Shown here piece by piece: positions 14,996-24,247 of a stretch of DNA of 64,000 nucleotides; within the stretch, counting starts at the first letter, position 1, and each line of letters starts with the position of its first letter. The DNA is from a bacterium. GTDB lineage: Bacteria; UBP6; UBA1177; JAKLFG01. The position numbers and the translations under genes were made by a program. The stretch lies in the NCBI GenBank assembly GCA_022709425.1, contig JAKLIW010000001.1, forward strand, positions 143,552 through 207,551, written 5' to 3'. The notes under the pieces are model-generated. The model was given only the letters and a program-made list of their open reading frames with translations. It made no database searches and was not told where the DNA came from.

Positions 14996-15981
14996 GGCGT
15001 CCCCCTCTCCTTACAGCACCGGAAACCGGCATACAGTTCGGTCCAGCCGGCGGCGAAGGTGCATTTGAGCCGGTCCGATGCTCCGGCGCAGTTGAAGGCG
15101 CCCCCCTTTATCACGAAACCGCCCATGCCGTTGTCGACCGCCTCCCACACATTGCCGTTGACATCAAAAAGACCGTCACCCGCGGTGCAGTTCGGGAACG
15201 AGCCGGTCGGCACGACATGAAAACAGTTGTAGGTATAGCCGCAGTTGGCGGCGGTACTGCACGGATCGATACCGTTGGCGGCGCAGTGATCGTCGCAGAA
15301 GACATCGACATTGTTGCAGGTCTCGCGGTCGTAGGTGTTCCCAAAGTGGTAGACGCGCTGTTCGGGCCCTTCGCAGGCCGCCGTCCATTCGCCGACCGAG
15401 CAAAGCCGTTTTCCCGCCGCCGCGCAGGCCGCCTTGAAGGTCGCCAGCGCCGCAGTATTCATCGGATTGACCATCCACGGCAGGACGCCGGGAACCGAAT
15501 ATGCCTGCGCCCCGTCGCTCCCCTGCTCCGTCGCGGTCGCATCGCCGCGCGACGCCTCATAGCGGTCCACGCAGATATTCCCTATTTCTGCCATATCGGC
15601 GGGACAGCCGGCCGTCACATCGATGTCGGGCGCCGCATCGTCGGTCACCGGCGGCGCATCATCGGCAACGGCTGCATCGACATCGACGGGAGCCTCGAAC
15701 TCCGGGACAACCTCGTCGCTCAGGATAGCGTCATCATCTGGAATATCGGCCGTATCGGCGTCGCTCACCGCCGTGTCGATCATGTCGGAATCTATGGCGC
15801 TCTCCGCCTCGGGCATCGTCCCCTCCCCATCGGGAACGACCCCATCGGCATCAGTACCCGCCGCCGCGTCAAAGTCGAATACGACGCCCGTATCGTAATA
15901 GGTCGTCTGCTCGCCGTCGTCACAGGCACAGAGCAGGAGAGCCGCGCCGAAAAGAAGTATCATCCATTCGCGCATCGTCAT
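14992..15981 (-). CDS. SUMF1/formylglycine-enzyme-like lipoprotein, copy 1
   Basis: A 329-residue predicted lipoprotein (signal ending LLLCAC), an acidic stalk of about 110 residues and a C-terminal SUMF1-type fold: CPADMAEIGNICVDRYEASRGDA, KRLCSVGEWTAACEGP, GLFDVNGNVWEAVDN and FVIKGGAFNCAGASDRLKC. The fold is used both by the formylglycine-generating enzyme and by many non-catalytic binding proteins, so activity is uncertain. It is a close relative of the adjacent gene at 15995 with near-identical sequence over most of the domain. It is coupled to the thioredoxin/DsbD-like gene. Confidence 0.85.
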   Translation of the reverse strand: MTMREWMILLFGAALLLCACDDGEQTTYYDTGVVFDFDAAAGTDADGVVPDGEGTMPEAESAIDSDMIDTAVSDADTADIPDDDAILSDEVVPEFEAPVDVDAAVADDAPPVTDDAAPDIDVTAGCPADMAEIGNICVDRYEASRGDATATEQGSDGAQAYSVPGVLPWMVNPMNTAALATFKAACAAAGKRLCSVGEWTAACEGPEQRVYHFGNTYDRETCNNVDVFCDDHCAANGIDPCSTAANCGYTYNCFHVVPTGSFPNCTAGDGLFDVNGNVWEAVDNGMGGFVIKGGAFNCAGASDRLKCTFAAGWTELYAGFRCCKERGTP

Positions 15982-15994
15982 CTTTCCCCCCTCC

Positions 15995-16717
15995 CTAGCG
16001 ATCCTTGCAGCACCGGAACCCGGCGTACAGTTCGGTCCAGCCGGCGGCGAACGAACATTTCAGCCGGTCGGACGCTCCGGCGCAATTGAAGGCGCCCCCT
16101 TTTATCACGAAACCCCCTTGCCCATTGTCGACCGCCTCCCAGACATTGCCGTTGACATCGTACAGGCCGTCGCCCGCGGTGCAGTTCGGGAACGAACCGG
16201 TCGGCACGGCGCGGAAACAGTTGTACTCGTAGCCGCAATTGGCGGCTGTGTTGCATTGAGCGAGGTTGTTCTCGGCGCAGTGGTCGTCGCAAAAGACATC
16301 GACATTGTTGCAGGTCTCGCGGTCGTAGGTGTTCCCGAAGTGGTAGACGCGCTGTTCGGGCCCTTCGCAGGCCGCCGTCCACTCCCCCGCTCCGCACAGA
16401 TGCTTCCCCGCCGCCGCGCAGGCCGCCTTGAAGGTCGCCAGCGCCGTATCATTCATCGGGTTGACCATCCACGGCAGGACGCCGGGAACCGAATATGCCT
16501 GCGCCCCGTCGCTCCCCTGCTCCGTCGCGGTCGCATCGCCGCGCGACGCCTCATAGCGGTCGACACAGATATTCCCGATCGGCGCCATGTCGGCGGGACA
16601 GGGGAGCAGATCGGCGTCGGCATGCTCATTGTCCAGAGGGGTCGTCGTCTCGCCCGGGTCGCAGGCAACGGCAAAAAGAGCAAGAAAGAGAACGCATGGG
16701 GTGATGAACGAACGCAT
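15995..16717 (-). CDS. SUMF1/formylglycine-enzyme-like lipoprotein, copy 2
   Basis: A 240-residue predicted lipoprotein (signal ending LFAVAC) whose domain matches copy 1 closely in sequence, both in protein and DNA, but with a much shorter acidic stalk. The segments CPADMAPIGNICVDRYEAS, HFGNTYDRETCNN and GGFVIKGGAFNCAGASDRLKC are shared. A clear tandem duplication, with divergence mainly in the stalk. GGGAGG precedes ATG 16717. Many Cys residues suggest disulfides, consistent with the thioredoxin/DsbD-like protein in the same operon. Confidence 0.85.
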   Translation of the reverse strand: MRSFITPCVLFLALFAVACDPGETTTPLDNEHADADLLPCPADMAPIGNICVDRYEASRGDATATEQGSDGAQAYSVPGVLPWMVNPMNDTALATFKAACAAAGKHLCGAGEWTAACEGPEQRVYHFGNTYDRETCNNVDVFCDDHCAENNLAQCNTAANCGYEYNCFRAVPTGSFPNCTAGDGLYDVNGNVWEAVDNGQGGFVIKGGAFNCAGASDRLKCSFAAGWTELYAGFRCCKDR

Positions 16718-16726
16718 CGGACCTCC

Positions 16727-17734
16727 CTAGAACCGTTGTGTTGCGAGTACCCGCGCCGTGTGCCGCGGACCGTTCATGTCGTAGTAATCACCCTTCCCCA
16801 GCGAGCTTATCGTGTATTCGAACGCATATTCCGCCGAGAGATCGAAGGAATCGGTAAGGGCGAAGCGGAACTCCGCCGACGGCGCGACGACGAACTCTAT
16901 CCGTCGCTTTTCCTTGAGCGCCGCGAGAGTCGCCCCCCGGTCCTTCGCGAAGGCGTAACGATGTATCGCCGAGAAACGGCCGATGACCGAAAAACGCTGG
17001 GCGACATAGGAGACCTTGGCAAAGAGCGCCTGCTCGAAGTGTTCGTTGCAGGCCGTAAGAGCGATGTAGCCCGACTCGGCCAGTCCCGCGATATCGTACA
17101 GACCCGCCTCTTCGCGCAGAGACACACCGGCGCGGTAGCCGCCGCCCAGCGTCCCGGCATCGTCGTCGAAATACCAGCGCACCGCCCCCTGCAGGAAGAA
17201 ATCGGGACCGCGGAGATAGCTGACATCGGCACGCAGGCCGTGTTGGTAGGCGGCGGTCAGAGTGACCAGCCACTCCAGCGTTTCTCCGTGCGGTATCACC
17301 AGTTCGGCGTAGCTATCGAAAGAACCGAAATAGGGTTCCGGCGCAAAACGGTCGATGAGTGAAAGTCCTCCCGCCCCGCCCAGATCGAGTTCGACCGGGC
17401 CGAGGTCGCGGTACCAGTCGGCGGTCGCCTCGAGCGCCATCCGGGTATAGCGGCCGTCGTAGGCGGGCAGAAGATCGTAGAGGAACGAAGCGCCGAACGA
17501 CGCCTCTTCGAAAAGGGTCATCTCACCCTGCGCATCGACCAGCAGGTCAGCCGCCCCCAGACGGCCGCCGACAACGCCCTGCGAGCGCGCCACATCGCTT
17601 TCATAGCCGCCCCCCAGCGCCACCGAACCGCCGAAAGAGAGGGCTGCGACCTCTTCTTCCGCCTCTTCCGCCTCCTCCCCGGCAAGGCACAGGAGCGGCG
17701 CAAGGATAAGGAACAACGCCGTCAGACCTTGCAT
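16727..17734 (-). CDS. Predicted outer-membrane beta-barrel protein
   Basis: A 335-residue protein with a signal peptide (MQGLTALFLILAPLLCLAG), a short Glu-rich segment, then alternating strands and Gly/aromatic turns (for example VALGGGYESDVA, EYAFEYTISSLGKGDYYD) ending in VLATQRF with terminal Phe. This is the profile of an outer-membrane barrel; no known family was recognised. Its start overlaps the end of the small basic-protein gene by 13 nt and it precedes the SUMF1-like lipoproteins by 9 nt. Confidence 0.72.
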   Translation of the reverse strand: MQGLTALFLILAPLLCLAGEEAEEAEEEVAALSFGGSVALGGGYESDVARSQGVVGGRLGAADLLVDAQGEMTLFEEASFGASFLYDLLPAYDGRYTRMALEATADWYRDLGPVELDLGGAGGLSLIDRFAPEPYFGSFDSYAELVIPHGETLEWLVTLTAAYQHGLRADVSYLRGPDFFLQGAVRWYFDDDAGTLGGGYRAGVSLREEAGLYDIAGLAESGYIALTACNEHFEQALFAKVSYVAQRFSVIGRFSAIHRYAFAKDRGATLAALKEKRRIEFVVAPSAEFRFALTDSFDLSAEYAFEYTISSLGKGDYYDMNGPRHTARVLATQRF

Positions 17735-17985
17735 TTGCCCTTACCCGATTTCTGCTGTTTCTTCTTCCGTTCCTCTTTACGCTCCTTCTTGCGCTCTTCG
17801 CGCCGTTTCTCTTCGGTATCTTTCGCCGCATCCGACGGCGCCGGTTCGAGCACCACCTCGTCGGCGGCGGGAGGCGCGGGGGGCGTCACCGGCGGCCTCA
17901 CCACATCGGCATCGCTCGCGATCAGGAAAAAAGGAAAAGAAAACAGCAGGAAAAGAACGTTCCTGAACCGCAGAAAAAGGGACAT
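17722..17985 (-). CDS. Small exported protein with charged C-terminal tail
   Basis: An 87-residue protein with a signal or anchor (about residues 6-24), a Pro/Ala-rich middle, and a Lys/Arg/Glu-rich helix-like tail (EKRREERKKERKEERKKK). No family was recognised. GGAG precedes ATG 17985, and its stop lies within the start of the barrel gene, so it looks like a real, translationally coupled gene. It might be a periplasmic partner of the barrel; this is a guess. Confidence 0.6.
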   Translation of the reverse strand: MSLFLRFRNVLFLLFSFPFFLIASDADVVRPPVTPPAPPAADEVVLEPAPSDAAKDTEEKRREERKKERKEERKKKQQKSGKGKCKV

Positions 17986-17996
17986 GCTGGAACTCC

Positions 17997-19514
17997 TTAT
18001 GAACTGAACAGGTATTTCGAGGCGAATTCGGGGTTGCTGGTGACATTGACACCGAGTTTGCGCAAGCCTGCTTCATCGCCGGGGCTCGGCATGTGGGTCA
18101 GGTGCACTTCACAGCCGCGCAGTTCCTTGAGCTTCTCGAGAGCGACCGACGCCGACGGGTTGAAGGTGGCGCTGATGGAGAGGCAGATGAGCGTCTCTTC
18201 GAGGTCCAGACTGGGCGAGCGGCCGTTGCAGATATCTTTCTTGAGGTGGCCGATGGAGCCGGTTATCGTCGCGGGAAGGAGGTCTATCTCCTTCGGGATG
18301 CGCGCCAGATGCTTCACGGCGTTGAGTATCAGCGCCGAGGCGGCGTGCATAAGCGGCGAGTTGTTGCCGGTGATGATGGCGCCGTCCTTGAGTTCCAGCG
18401 CCGCGCCGCAGTAGATTCCGTCGTTCCCCTTGTTGCGCGTCTTGGCCTCTTCGGCCGCCTGCATCGCGGGAGCCACGACCACCCGGGCGGCGGGAGAAGC
18501 GCCGACATCCTTCATGATGACCTCGGCCCGTTCGACCGTCTCGCGGTTGACCAGCCCCAGCGCGTATTCGCAGGAATAGCGGTAGTAGCGCCGGACGATC
18601 TCCTGCCGCGAGGCCTCGGTGACCGCCGCATCGTCGACGATACCGAACCCGGCGCGGTTGACCCCCATGTCGGTGGGCGACTGGTAGTGCGACGGCTGGC
18701 CGGTGATCTTCTCGATGATCCGTTTGAGCAGCGGGAAGGCCTCGACATCGCGGTTGTAGTTGACCGAATATTCCTTGTGCGCCTCCAGATGGAAGTGGTC
18801 GATGACATTGACATCGCGCAGTTCGCAGGTGGCCGATTCGTAGGCGACATTCACCATATGCTTGAGCGGCAGGTTCCATATCGGGAAGGTCTCGAACTTC
18901 GCGTAACCGGCGTTCACGCCGCGCAGATGTTCATGATAAAGCTGGGAAAGGCAGGTGGCGAGTTTGCCGCTGCCGGGACCGGGGCCGGTCACTACGATGA
19001 TCGGCTTCTGCGTCTCGATATAGGGATTCGCGCCGTAGCCTTCGGCGCTGACGATGGTATCGACATCGGTCGGATAGCCCTTGGTGAAGCGGTGGGTGTA
19101 GACCGTCATGCCGCGCCGCTCCAGCTTGTTCTTGAAGGCCACCGCCGCCGGCTGGTTCTCGAAGCGCGTTATCACGACGGCGCGCACCGTCAGCCCCCAT
19201 TCGCGGTAATCGTCGATGGTACGCAGGGCGTCGGCGTCGTAGGTGATGCCGAAGTCGGCGCGCATCTTCTTCTTCTCGATGTCGCCGGCGTAGATGGCGA
19301 GTATGATCTCGGCGTCGTCCTTGAGTTTCTGGAGGAGCCGCATCTTGACATTCGGGTCGAAGCCGGGCAGAACGCGCGCGGCGTGATAGTCGAACAGTAT
19401 CTTGCCGCCGAACTCGAGATAGAGTTTGTTGTTGAAGCGCTTCACCCGCTTGAGGATCTCTTCGGACTGCTCCGTGAGGTACTTCTCATTGTCGAACCCG
19501 ATCCGTTTTGCCAT
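17997..19514 (-). CDS. DUF1846 family protein
   Basis: A 505-residue cytoplasmic protein that matches the DUF1846 family along its full length, with the start MAKRIGFDNEKYL, the VVTGPGPGSGKLATCLSQLYH P-loop-like segment near residue 180, and MVNVAYESATCELRDVN. The family occurs mostly in Firmicutes and other anaerobes; its activity is not settled and a role in nucleotide metabolism is only conjecture. ATG 19514 has GGAG upstream and a TTGCAT-16-TATGGT promoter. It heads a probable operon that runs to the LRR lipoprotein at 12574. Confidence 0.9.
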   Translation of the reverse strand: MAKRIGFDNEKYLTEQSEEILKRVKRFNNKLYLEFGGKILFDYHAARVLPGFDPNVKMRLLQKLKDDAEIILAIYAGDIEKKKMRADFGITYDADALRTIDDYREWGLTVRAVVITRFENQPAAVAFKNKLERRGMTVYTHRFTKGYPTDVDTIVSAEGYGANPYIETQKPIIVVTGPGPGSGKLATCLSQLYHEHLRGVNAGYAKFETFPIWNLPLKHMVNVAYESATCELRDVNVIDHFHLEAHKEYSVNYNRDVEAFPLLKRIIEKITGQPSHYQSPTDMGVNRAGFGIVDDAAVTEASRQEIVRRYYRYSCEYALGLVNRETVERAEVIMKDVGASPAARVVVAPAMQAAEEAKTRNKGNDGIYCGAALELKDGAIITGNNSPLMHAASALILNAVKHLARIPKEIDLLPATITGSIGHLKKDICNGRSPSLDLEETLICLSISATFNPSASVALEKLKELRGCEVHLTHMPSPGDEAGLRKLGVNVTSNPEFASKYLFSS

Positions 19515-19559
19515 CTGTCGCTCCGTTATGTTTATGATCGAACGAACATCATGCCCCAC

Positions 19560-19587
19560 ACCATAGCGTTACGCACCGCAAATGCAA
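19560..19587 (-). promoter_or_regulatory. Promoter of the DUF1846 operon
   Basis: On the minus strand TTGCAT (19587-19582), 16 nt, TATGGT (19565-19560), placed about 45 nt before the start codon. Confidence 0.5.
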
Positions 19588-19612
19588 CTTTTGGGGGTTG
19601 GTTGGAAGGTCT

Positions 19613-20308
19613 CTATTGTTCCTTGAACGAATCGAACGCCACCACATCGCGGCGCAGTGGCGCCGGTGTTTTTGAGGTGATGGTGCGAATGAGAAATACG
19701 GCCGCCTTGGGAAAGTGCTCCTTGAAGGCGTTCGCGTTCCCCGGTTCGTTCTCGAATATCGCGACCACTTCGCGGCCGAGGTTCTTGATATCGGCGAAAG
19801 CGTCGAGTTTGAACAGGAAGTCATCCATCTCGAAACGCGGCTTGAGGTGCATGATGGTACGGTCATCCATCGGGAAGTTGTGTTTCGCGAACGATGCGCG
19901 GGTCCCCTTCCCCATCCCCGGTTCGTCGCGGCCCGACAGATAATAGATCGTCGCCCCCGCCGCGTGGAGGTCGTAGACATAGTCGGCCGCGCCGGGATAG
20001 GGCTCGTCGTAGAGCACATATTCGTCGGTGAAGAAGCGGACCTTCCAGAAATCGTTCATCTTGGCGAGCACCTCTTCGTTGGCATACCCGGCGCGCCGCA
20101 GATCGTCCATGATGGTGTAGCCCATGTCGCAGTGGCAGAGTTTCGCGACGAACGGTCCCATGTCGGGATAGGTCAGCACCGCCTCCTGCAGGATGCGGTA
20201 GTTGCGCTGGCCCGTGTTCATCAGCGTCGAATCGATGTCAAACACGCACAGCGGTCGCTCGACCGTCCGAACGATGTCGAGAACCTGCGCTATCTTCTTC
20301 AGGGTCAT
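19613..20308 (-). CDS. HAD-superfamily phosphatase-like protein
   Basis: A 231-residue protein with HAD motif I FDIDSTLMNTG (near residue 25), motif II YYLSGRDEP and a final acidic FENEPGNANAF segment where motif IV would be. The core contains no extra cap domain of known type. It is a soluble phosphatase or phosphotransferase of unknown substrate. The start codon overlaps the transporter stop by one base (TGATG). Linkage to an OPA organophosphate transporter makes a phosphorylated small molecule a plausible substrate. Confidence 0.82.
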   Translation of the reverse strand: MTLKKIAQVLDIVRTVERPLCVFDIDSTLMNTGQRNYRILQEAVLTYPDMGPFVAKLCHCDMGYTIMDDLRRAGYANEEVLAKMNDFWKVRFFTDEYVLYDEPYPGAADYVYDLHAAGATIYYLSGRDEPGMGKGTRASFAKHNFPMDDRTIMHLKPRFEMDDFLFKLDAFADIKNLGREVVAIFENEPGNANAFKEHFPKAAVFLIRTITSKTPAPLRRDVVAFDSFKEQ

Positions 20309-21660
20309 CAATGACCTCCCGCCCGACCGGGCTTCGCGTTCCATATCCGTAAGAGTAACAGCGTCCCCGCCACCCCGAACGGCAGGAGGAACACCGGCCA
20401 GAAGGCCCAGTCGCGGGTCGTTATGTAACCGAGCGACAGCGACTGGAGCCCGGTGCCGAGGTAGACGAACCCGTCGATCACCCCCACCGCCGTCGCCGCC
20501 CCCTTCCGGCCGCCGAAATCCATCGTCGCGGTCCCCGACAGCAGTCCGTGCGTCCCGATGACGGCGATCGACATCAGGAAAACGAGCGCCCCGAGAAGCC
20601 AGCCGTTTGCAAGCGCGACTATCATGACGCCGGTGCAGAGGATGAGCGTGCCGTAGAGGAACACCGCCGCCGGTGCGCGCCGCGACTGGAAGAGCCTGTC
20701 CGACACGATCCCCGCCACATTGCCGCCGATGATGCCGGCGATCATGAGGAGCAGACCCCAGTGGTCGAGCATGAAGCCGAACCCGGCTGTCACCCCCGCG
20801 GTTATCTGTTCTTTGGCGTATATCGGGAACCAGTGCATGACGCCGTTGCGCAGGACGCCGGTGCAGAACTCTATCGCCGCGATGGTCAGTATCACCGGAT
20901 GGGTCAGTATCCGTTTATACAGTTGAAGCGGCGAAAGCTTTTCATCGAGGTTCTCCCCGGCGCTCGCATCGTCCGTCTCGAAATCGGTGAAACCCGCCTG
21001 CGCCGGACGGTCGCGTAGCAGGAACCATTCGACGACGAAGATGACCGCCAGCAGCGTCGCGGGCGAAAGGAACACCCACCACAGCGCGTCGCCGCCGCCG
21101 AACCCCCGCCCCGCGACCAGCGGCGAGGCGATGATGGCGGCCGACACATCAAAGGCGAGATAGATGCCCGAGGCGATCATGATGCCGAAGATGCCCGAGA
21201 AGGTGCCGCGCTCGGTGAGACCGAACCAGTTGGCGTTGACCTTGACTATCGAGACGGCGCCGTAACTCTGGAAATACATGTTGACCGCATAGAGCGCGAT
21301 ATAGACAGTGCGCAGCGGCGCCGATGCCGGGTCGGGCAGTCCCAGCACATACCACAGATAGAGGCCCATCAGCAGGTTCGCGAGCGCCGCCCCCGCCACG
21401 CCGATGAGCATGCCGCGCTTGCCGCCGATGCGGTCAACCAGCGGCCCGTTGAGAAGGAACGAGAAGGCATAGACCACCGCGCCGATGCCGAAGATGTCGC
21501 CGAAGTCGGCCTTGGTCATCAGGTCGCCCAGCGCGTTCTTGGAAACGGTCAGGTTGTAGCGCCCCATGTAGAGCAGGGCATAGGCCAGACCGAGCGGGAA
21601 CCAGTTGAAGAACCGCCGCCGCCGGAACGCCGGACTGTGGAGTGTTGCGTGATCGCTCAC
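20308..21660 (-). CDS. Organophosphate:phosphate antiporter family transporter (GlpT/UhpT-like)
   Basis: A 450-residue MFS protein of the OPA type. The N-terminus FFNWFPLGLAYALLYMGRYNLTVSKNAL and GPLVDRIGGKRGMLIG match the GlpT/UhpT/UhpC group, with about 12 hydrophobic segments. It would exchange a sugar phosphate or glycerol phosphate for inorganic phosphate in the inner membrane. It begins with GTG (21660), forming a GTGA overlap with the upstream lipoprotein gene. Which phosphate ester is carried cannot be read from sequence. Confidence 0.9.
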   Translation of the reverse strand: MSDHATLHSPAFRRRRFFNWFPLGLAYALLYMGRYNLTVSKNALGDLMTKADFGDIFGIGAVVYAFSFLLNGPLVDRIGGKRGMLIGVAGAALANLLMGLYLWYVLGLPDPASAPLRTVYIALYAVNMYFQSYGAVSIVKVNANWFGLTERGTFSGIFGIMIASGIYLAFDVSAAIIASPLVAGRGFGGGDALWWVFLSPATLLAVIFVVEWFLLRDRPAQAGFTDFETDDASAGENLDEKLSPLQLYKRILTHPVILTIAAIEFCTGVLRNGVMHWFPIYAKEQITAGVTAGFGFMLDHWGLLLMIAGIIGGNVAGIVSDRLFQSRRAPAAVFLYGTLILCTGVMIVALANGWLLGALVFLMSIAVIGTHGLLSGTATMDFGGRKGAATAVGVIDGFVYLGTGLQSLSLGYITTRDWAFWPVFLLPFGVAGTLLLLRIWNAKPGRAGGH

Positions 21661-22829
21661 GGTACGGATATCGTGCGGTAGTAGATGCGGCCGGTTGCCT
21701 TGATGTCGGCGGTGACCGAGGGATCGACCGAGATATTGATGCGGTATTCGATCCCGTTCTCGCCCGGCTCGTTCTTGGCCGCCTCATCGACGAACGCATA
21801 GTAGAACTTGTAGCCCTTCCCGTTATCCTCCGGATGGAATATCGATATCGGCGATTCGGTGAACTGGTGCGGGAAATAGTAGATACTGCCGGTGTCGAAC
21901 ACGACGGTGACATTCGGATAGCCGGGCATCTGCGGGGTTTTGGCCATCTCGTCGCCCGCCCAACGGATCTCCAGCAGCATCTTGGCGTGGGTCATCTTGT
22001 CGGCGTCGCGTTTACCCGCCACATCGAAGGTGGAAAGCTCCCAGACCGGTTTGCGGTCGCTCACCACCCCCGACCGCTGGATGGTGCGGTATTCGCCGTC
22101 CGCATCGTCGACATCCCACGACTCCTCATAGCTCCAGTCGACCCCCAACTGAGGGATACGCGCCTTCACCACCCCGAACGACTCATGGAACCAGAATTCA
22201 CCGGTGAGCGGGATATTCTTCACGATGGTGGGCAGGCCGTCGCCCGCCAGCGTCCCCGCCGCCGTAACATGGGTGCACTGATTCACGGTGCCCGCCTGCG
22301 TGGCGACGCTTTCGTCGTGCGACACGATCTTATACGTACCCTGCACGGCGACGGTATAGGTACCGGTGACATCGGGCAGCGTGCCGGTATAGGTCGTATC
22401 GACCGGCTGTTCCTCGCCGACCGGCGCCTCCATGTCGATGGTGAAAGCGGGCGTGACCGTTCCGGCGATGCGGTTGTCGTGGTAGTTACCGCCCACGATG
22501 GTCACCTTTCCGTCCTTCCCCATCGGGAACGGGGTGACCCAAAGTTCGGTGTTGGTCGCCGCGACATTGTCGGGCTGGTTCTCGGCGTTGGCATGGCTTA
22601 TCAGATAACGCTGATATTCGGCGCCGCTCACCGTGGTCGTTCCCACGATACGACCAATGACCGATTTCACATTCATACCGCTGTCGCCGGAATAAAGCAT
22701 ACGGGTAAAGACATTTTTGGTCGGCTTGCCGTAGGGCTGTTTGACATCGCTCTTCGAAGCGCCGCCGTCGTCACAGCCGGCGATGAGAAAAAGGAGCGCA
22801 AGGATAAGAAAAGAAGCAATACGTCGCAT
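21657..22829 (-). CDS. Lipoprotein of unknown function
   Basis: A 390-residue predicted lipoprotein (MRRIASFLILALLFLIAGC) with no recognised family. It is rich in beta-strand-forming stretches, including YTGTLPDVTGTYTVAVQGTYKI and TLAGDGLPTIVKN segments, and lacks clear catalytic motifs. It lies between the PHP-type lipoprotein and the OPA transporter in one apparent operon, so a role in handling a phosphorylated extracellular compound is possible but not shown. Confidence 0.7.
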   Translation of the reverse strand: MRRIASFLILALLFLIAGCDDGGASKSDVKQPYGKPTKNVFTRMLYSGDSGMNVKSVIGRIVGTTTVSGAEYQRYLISHANAENQPDNVAATNTELWVTPFPMGKDGKVTIVGGNYHDNRIAGTVTPAFTIDMEAPVGEEQPVDTTYTGTLPDVTGTYTVAVQGTYKIVSHDESVATQAGTVNQCTHVTAAGTLAGDGLPTIVKNIPLTGEFWFHESFGVVKARIPQLGVDWSYEESWDVDDADGEYRTIQRSGVVSDRKPVWELSTFDVAGKRDADKMTHAKMLLEIRWAGDEMAKTPQMPGYPNVTVVFDTGSIYYFPHQFTESPISIFHPEDNGKGYKFYYAFVDEAAKNEPGENGIEYRINISVDPSVTADIKATGRIYYRTISVP

Positions 22830-22858
22830 GACGACCTCCGTATGATGTTATGATCTGG

Positions 22859-24166
22859 TTACGGCATCATCCATATCGGTGCGGCGATCAAATACTGGCC
22901 GTCGGTCTCGACCACCCGCGCCACCACATAGGTCGGCATCGTCACGGTCAGTTCAAACGAGAGGGAACATTCCTGCGCCCCGGCGCAATCCTTCGTGGCG
23001 ATGATATTCTTCAGCGGATCATACAGTTCGATGGTCGCGAAGGTGTCGCCCGCGTCGGGATCGCTCGCCTCGACCGTGAGATCGTACTTCGACAAGCCCG
23101 ACAGGCGGGAACCCATCCAGCATTCATCCTCGGCCATGAAGCGTATCGTCGCGTTCTTGTCGTTGGCCGCGAAGGTGCGCCGCTGGGCGAAGGCGTCGTA
23201 GAGCGAGGGCATATCGAGCGCCGCCATGAATACCCCGGTCCGGTTGTCGTTCGCGGTCCCCCAGTTGGCCGAATGATTATCCTGATTGAACATCGGCGAA
23301 AGCCACCAGCCGTTGGTGAGCGCCGTGAAGAAGAGGTCCCACACCGGCCCGTTGCCGTTGAATTCGTAGAGCGCCATCTGGAAGAAGATGCTTTGCTCGA
23401 ACTCGAAGTCGCCGAAGGTCTGCGTGGGGTCCTCATCACCGGGATGGTTGAACTGCGTGATGATGTTTGGAAGCGCGGCGACCGAGTCGTAGTAATCGTG
23501 GAAGTCCGTCTGCACCATGGGCAGGAGTTCCGGATTGAAGAAGACATTGCTGTGCCCGGCCGACTGGATGAGGTCGGACATCCGGGCGCTGCCGTATTCG
23601 TAGCCGCACAGCGCAAGGAAGGTGGAGCTCGATACCGCGGCGGCCGTCTCGATGCATTCGGGATACTCGTCGTCCGGTATGCCGGCATAGTAGAGATAGA
23701 GTTGTTCGAGGTGATCGGTTATCGCCTGTATGTCGAGTCCGCCGGTGTCGCGGGCGTAGGCAAGGGCCGAATCGGGATCGCCCTCTCCGTCGGAATTGCC
23801 GGTGTGGGCGTGAAAGTTGCCGAAGTAGGCGGTGAACTCGCCTTGCAGACAGCCCTGCAGAACCGGGACCACCTCGTCGACATCGGACAGTTCCTCGTCG
23901 ACATCCCCGACCGGGAGCGCATCATCGTCGGGCAGCAGACCGTCGTCTCCAAACTCTTCTTCCCCATCGTCCATTATGTCCTTTTCGTCCTTCAGGTCCT
24001 TTTCCTCACCGTCGGCCGCATCGTCGTCGGGGAGCGGTGGCTGGTCGGCGTCGACCGTCACACCGGTATCGTTAGTAAGCGGATCGTCCTGCCGGTCGGC
24101 GTTCTTTCCGGTGGAGCAGGCGAAAAGAAAACACCAGCAGAGCAACGCACCGCAGAATACTCTCAT
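22859..24166 (-). CDS. PHP-domain metallohydrolase lipoprotein
   Basis: A 435-residue predicted lipoprotein (signal ending CWCFLFAC), an acidic stalk of about 80 residues and a PHP-like metal-dependent phosphoesterase domain: FGNFHAHTGNSDG (HxH and Asp), ITDHLE, CGYEY, QFNHPGDED and QDNHSANWG. These resemble the CehA/McbA-type extracellular PHP enzymes. It would hydrolyse a phosphoester outside the cytoplasm, which fits the adjacent organophosphate transporter. It has its own promoter (24194-24222) and heads the operon down to 19613. Confidence 0.86.
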   Translation of the reverse strand: MRVFCGALLCWCFLFACSTGKNADRQDDPLTNDTGVTVDADQPPLPDDDAADGEEKDLKDEKDIMDDGEEEFGDDGLLPDDDALPVGDVDEELSDVDEVVPVLQGCLQGEFTAYFGNFHAHTGNSDGEGDPDSALAYARDTGGLDIQAITDHLEQLYLYYAGIPDDEYPECIETAAAVSSSTFLALCGYEYGSARMSDLIQSAGHSNVFFNPELLPMVQTDFHDYYDSVAALPNIITQFNHPGDEDPTQTFGDFEFEQSIFFQMALYEFNGNGPVWDLFFTALTNGWWLSPMFNQDNHSANWGTANDNRTGVFMAALDMPSLYDAFAQRRTFAANDKNATIRFMAEDECWMGSRLSGLSKYDLTVEASDPDAGDTFATIELYDPLKNIIATKDCAGAQECSLSFELTVTMPTYVVARVVETDGQYLIAAPIWMMP

Positions 24167-24193
24167 CGGACCTCCTTCGTTTCAACGCGTGGC

Positions 24194-24222
24194 ATTGTAT
24201 CAATAGCTCGGGGGGAAGTCAA
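24194..24222 (-). promoter_or_regulatory. Promoter of the PHP lipoprotein operon
   Basis: On the minus strand TTGACT (24222-24217), 17 nt, TACAAT (24199-24194). It is divergent from the RRM gene promoter. Confidence 0.75.
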
Positions 24223-24247
24223 TCTGACGAAAATATTAAAAAATAAC

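Noticed and set aside
13670..15220. 516-residue plus-strand ORF opposite the thioredoxin/DsbD-like gene
   Set aside because: Antisense shadow with His/Glu/Asp-rich sequence; the minus-strand gene has signal peptide, CPHC and TM segments.
18093..19943. 616-residue plus-strand ORF opposite DUF1846
   Set aside because: Antisense to a full-length conserved gene; no ribosome site and no recognisable motif.
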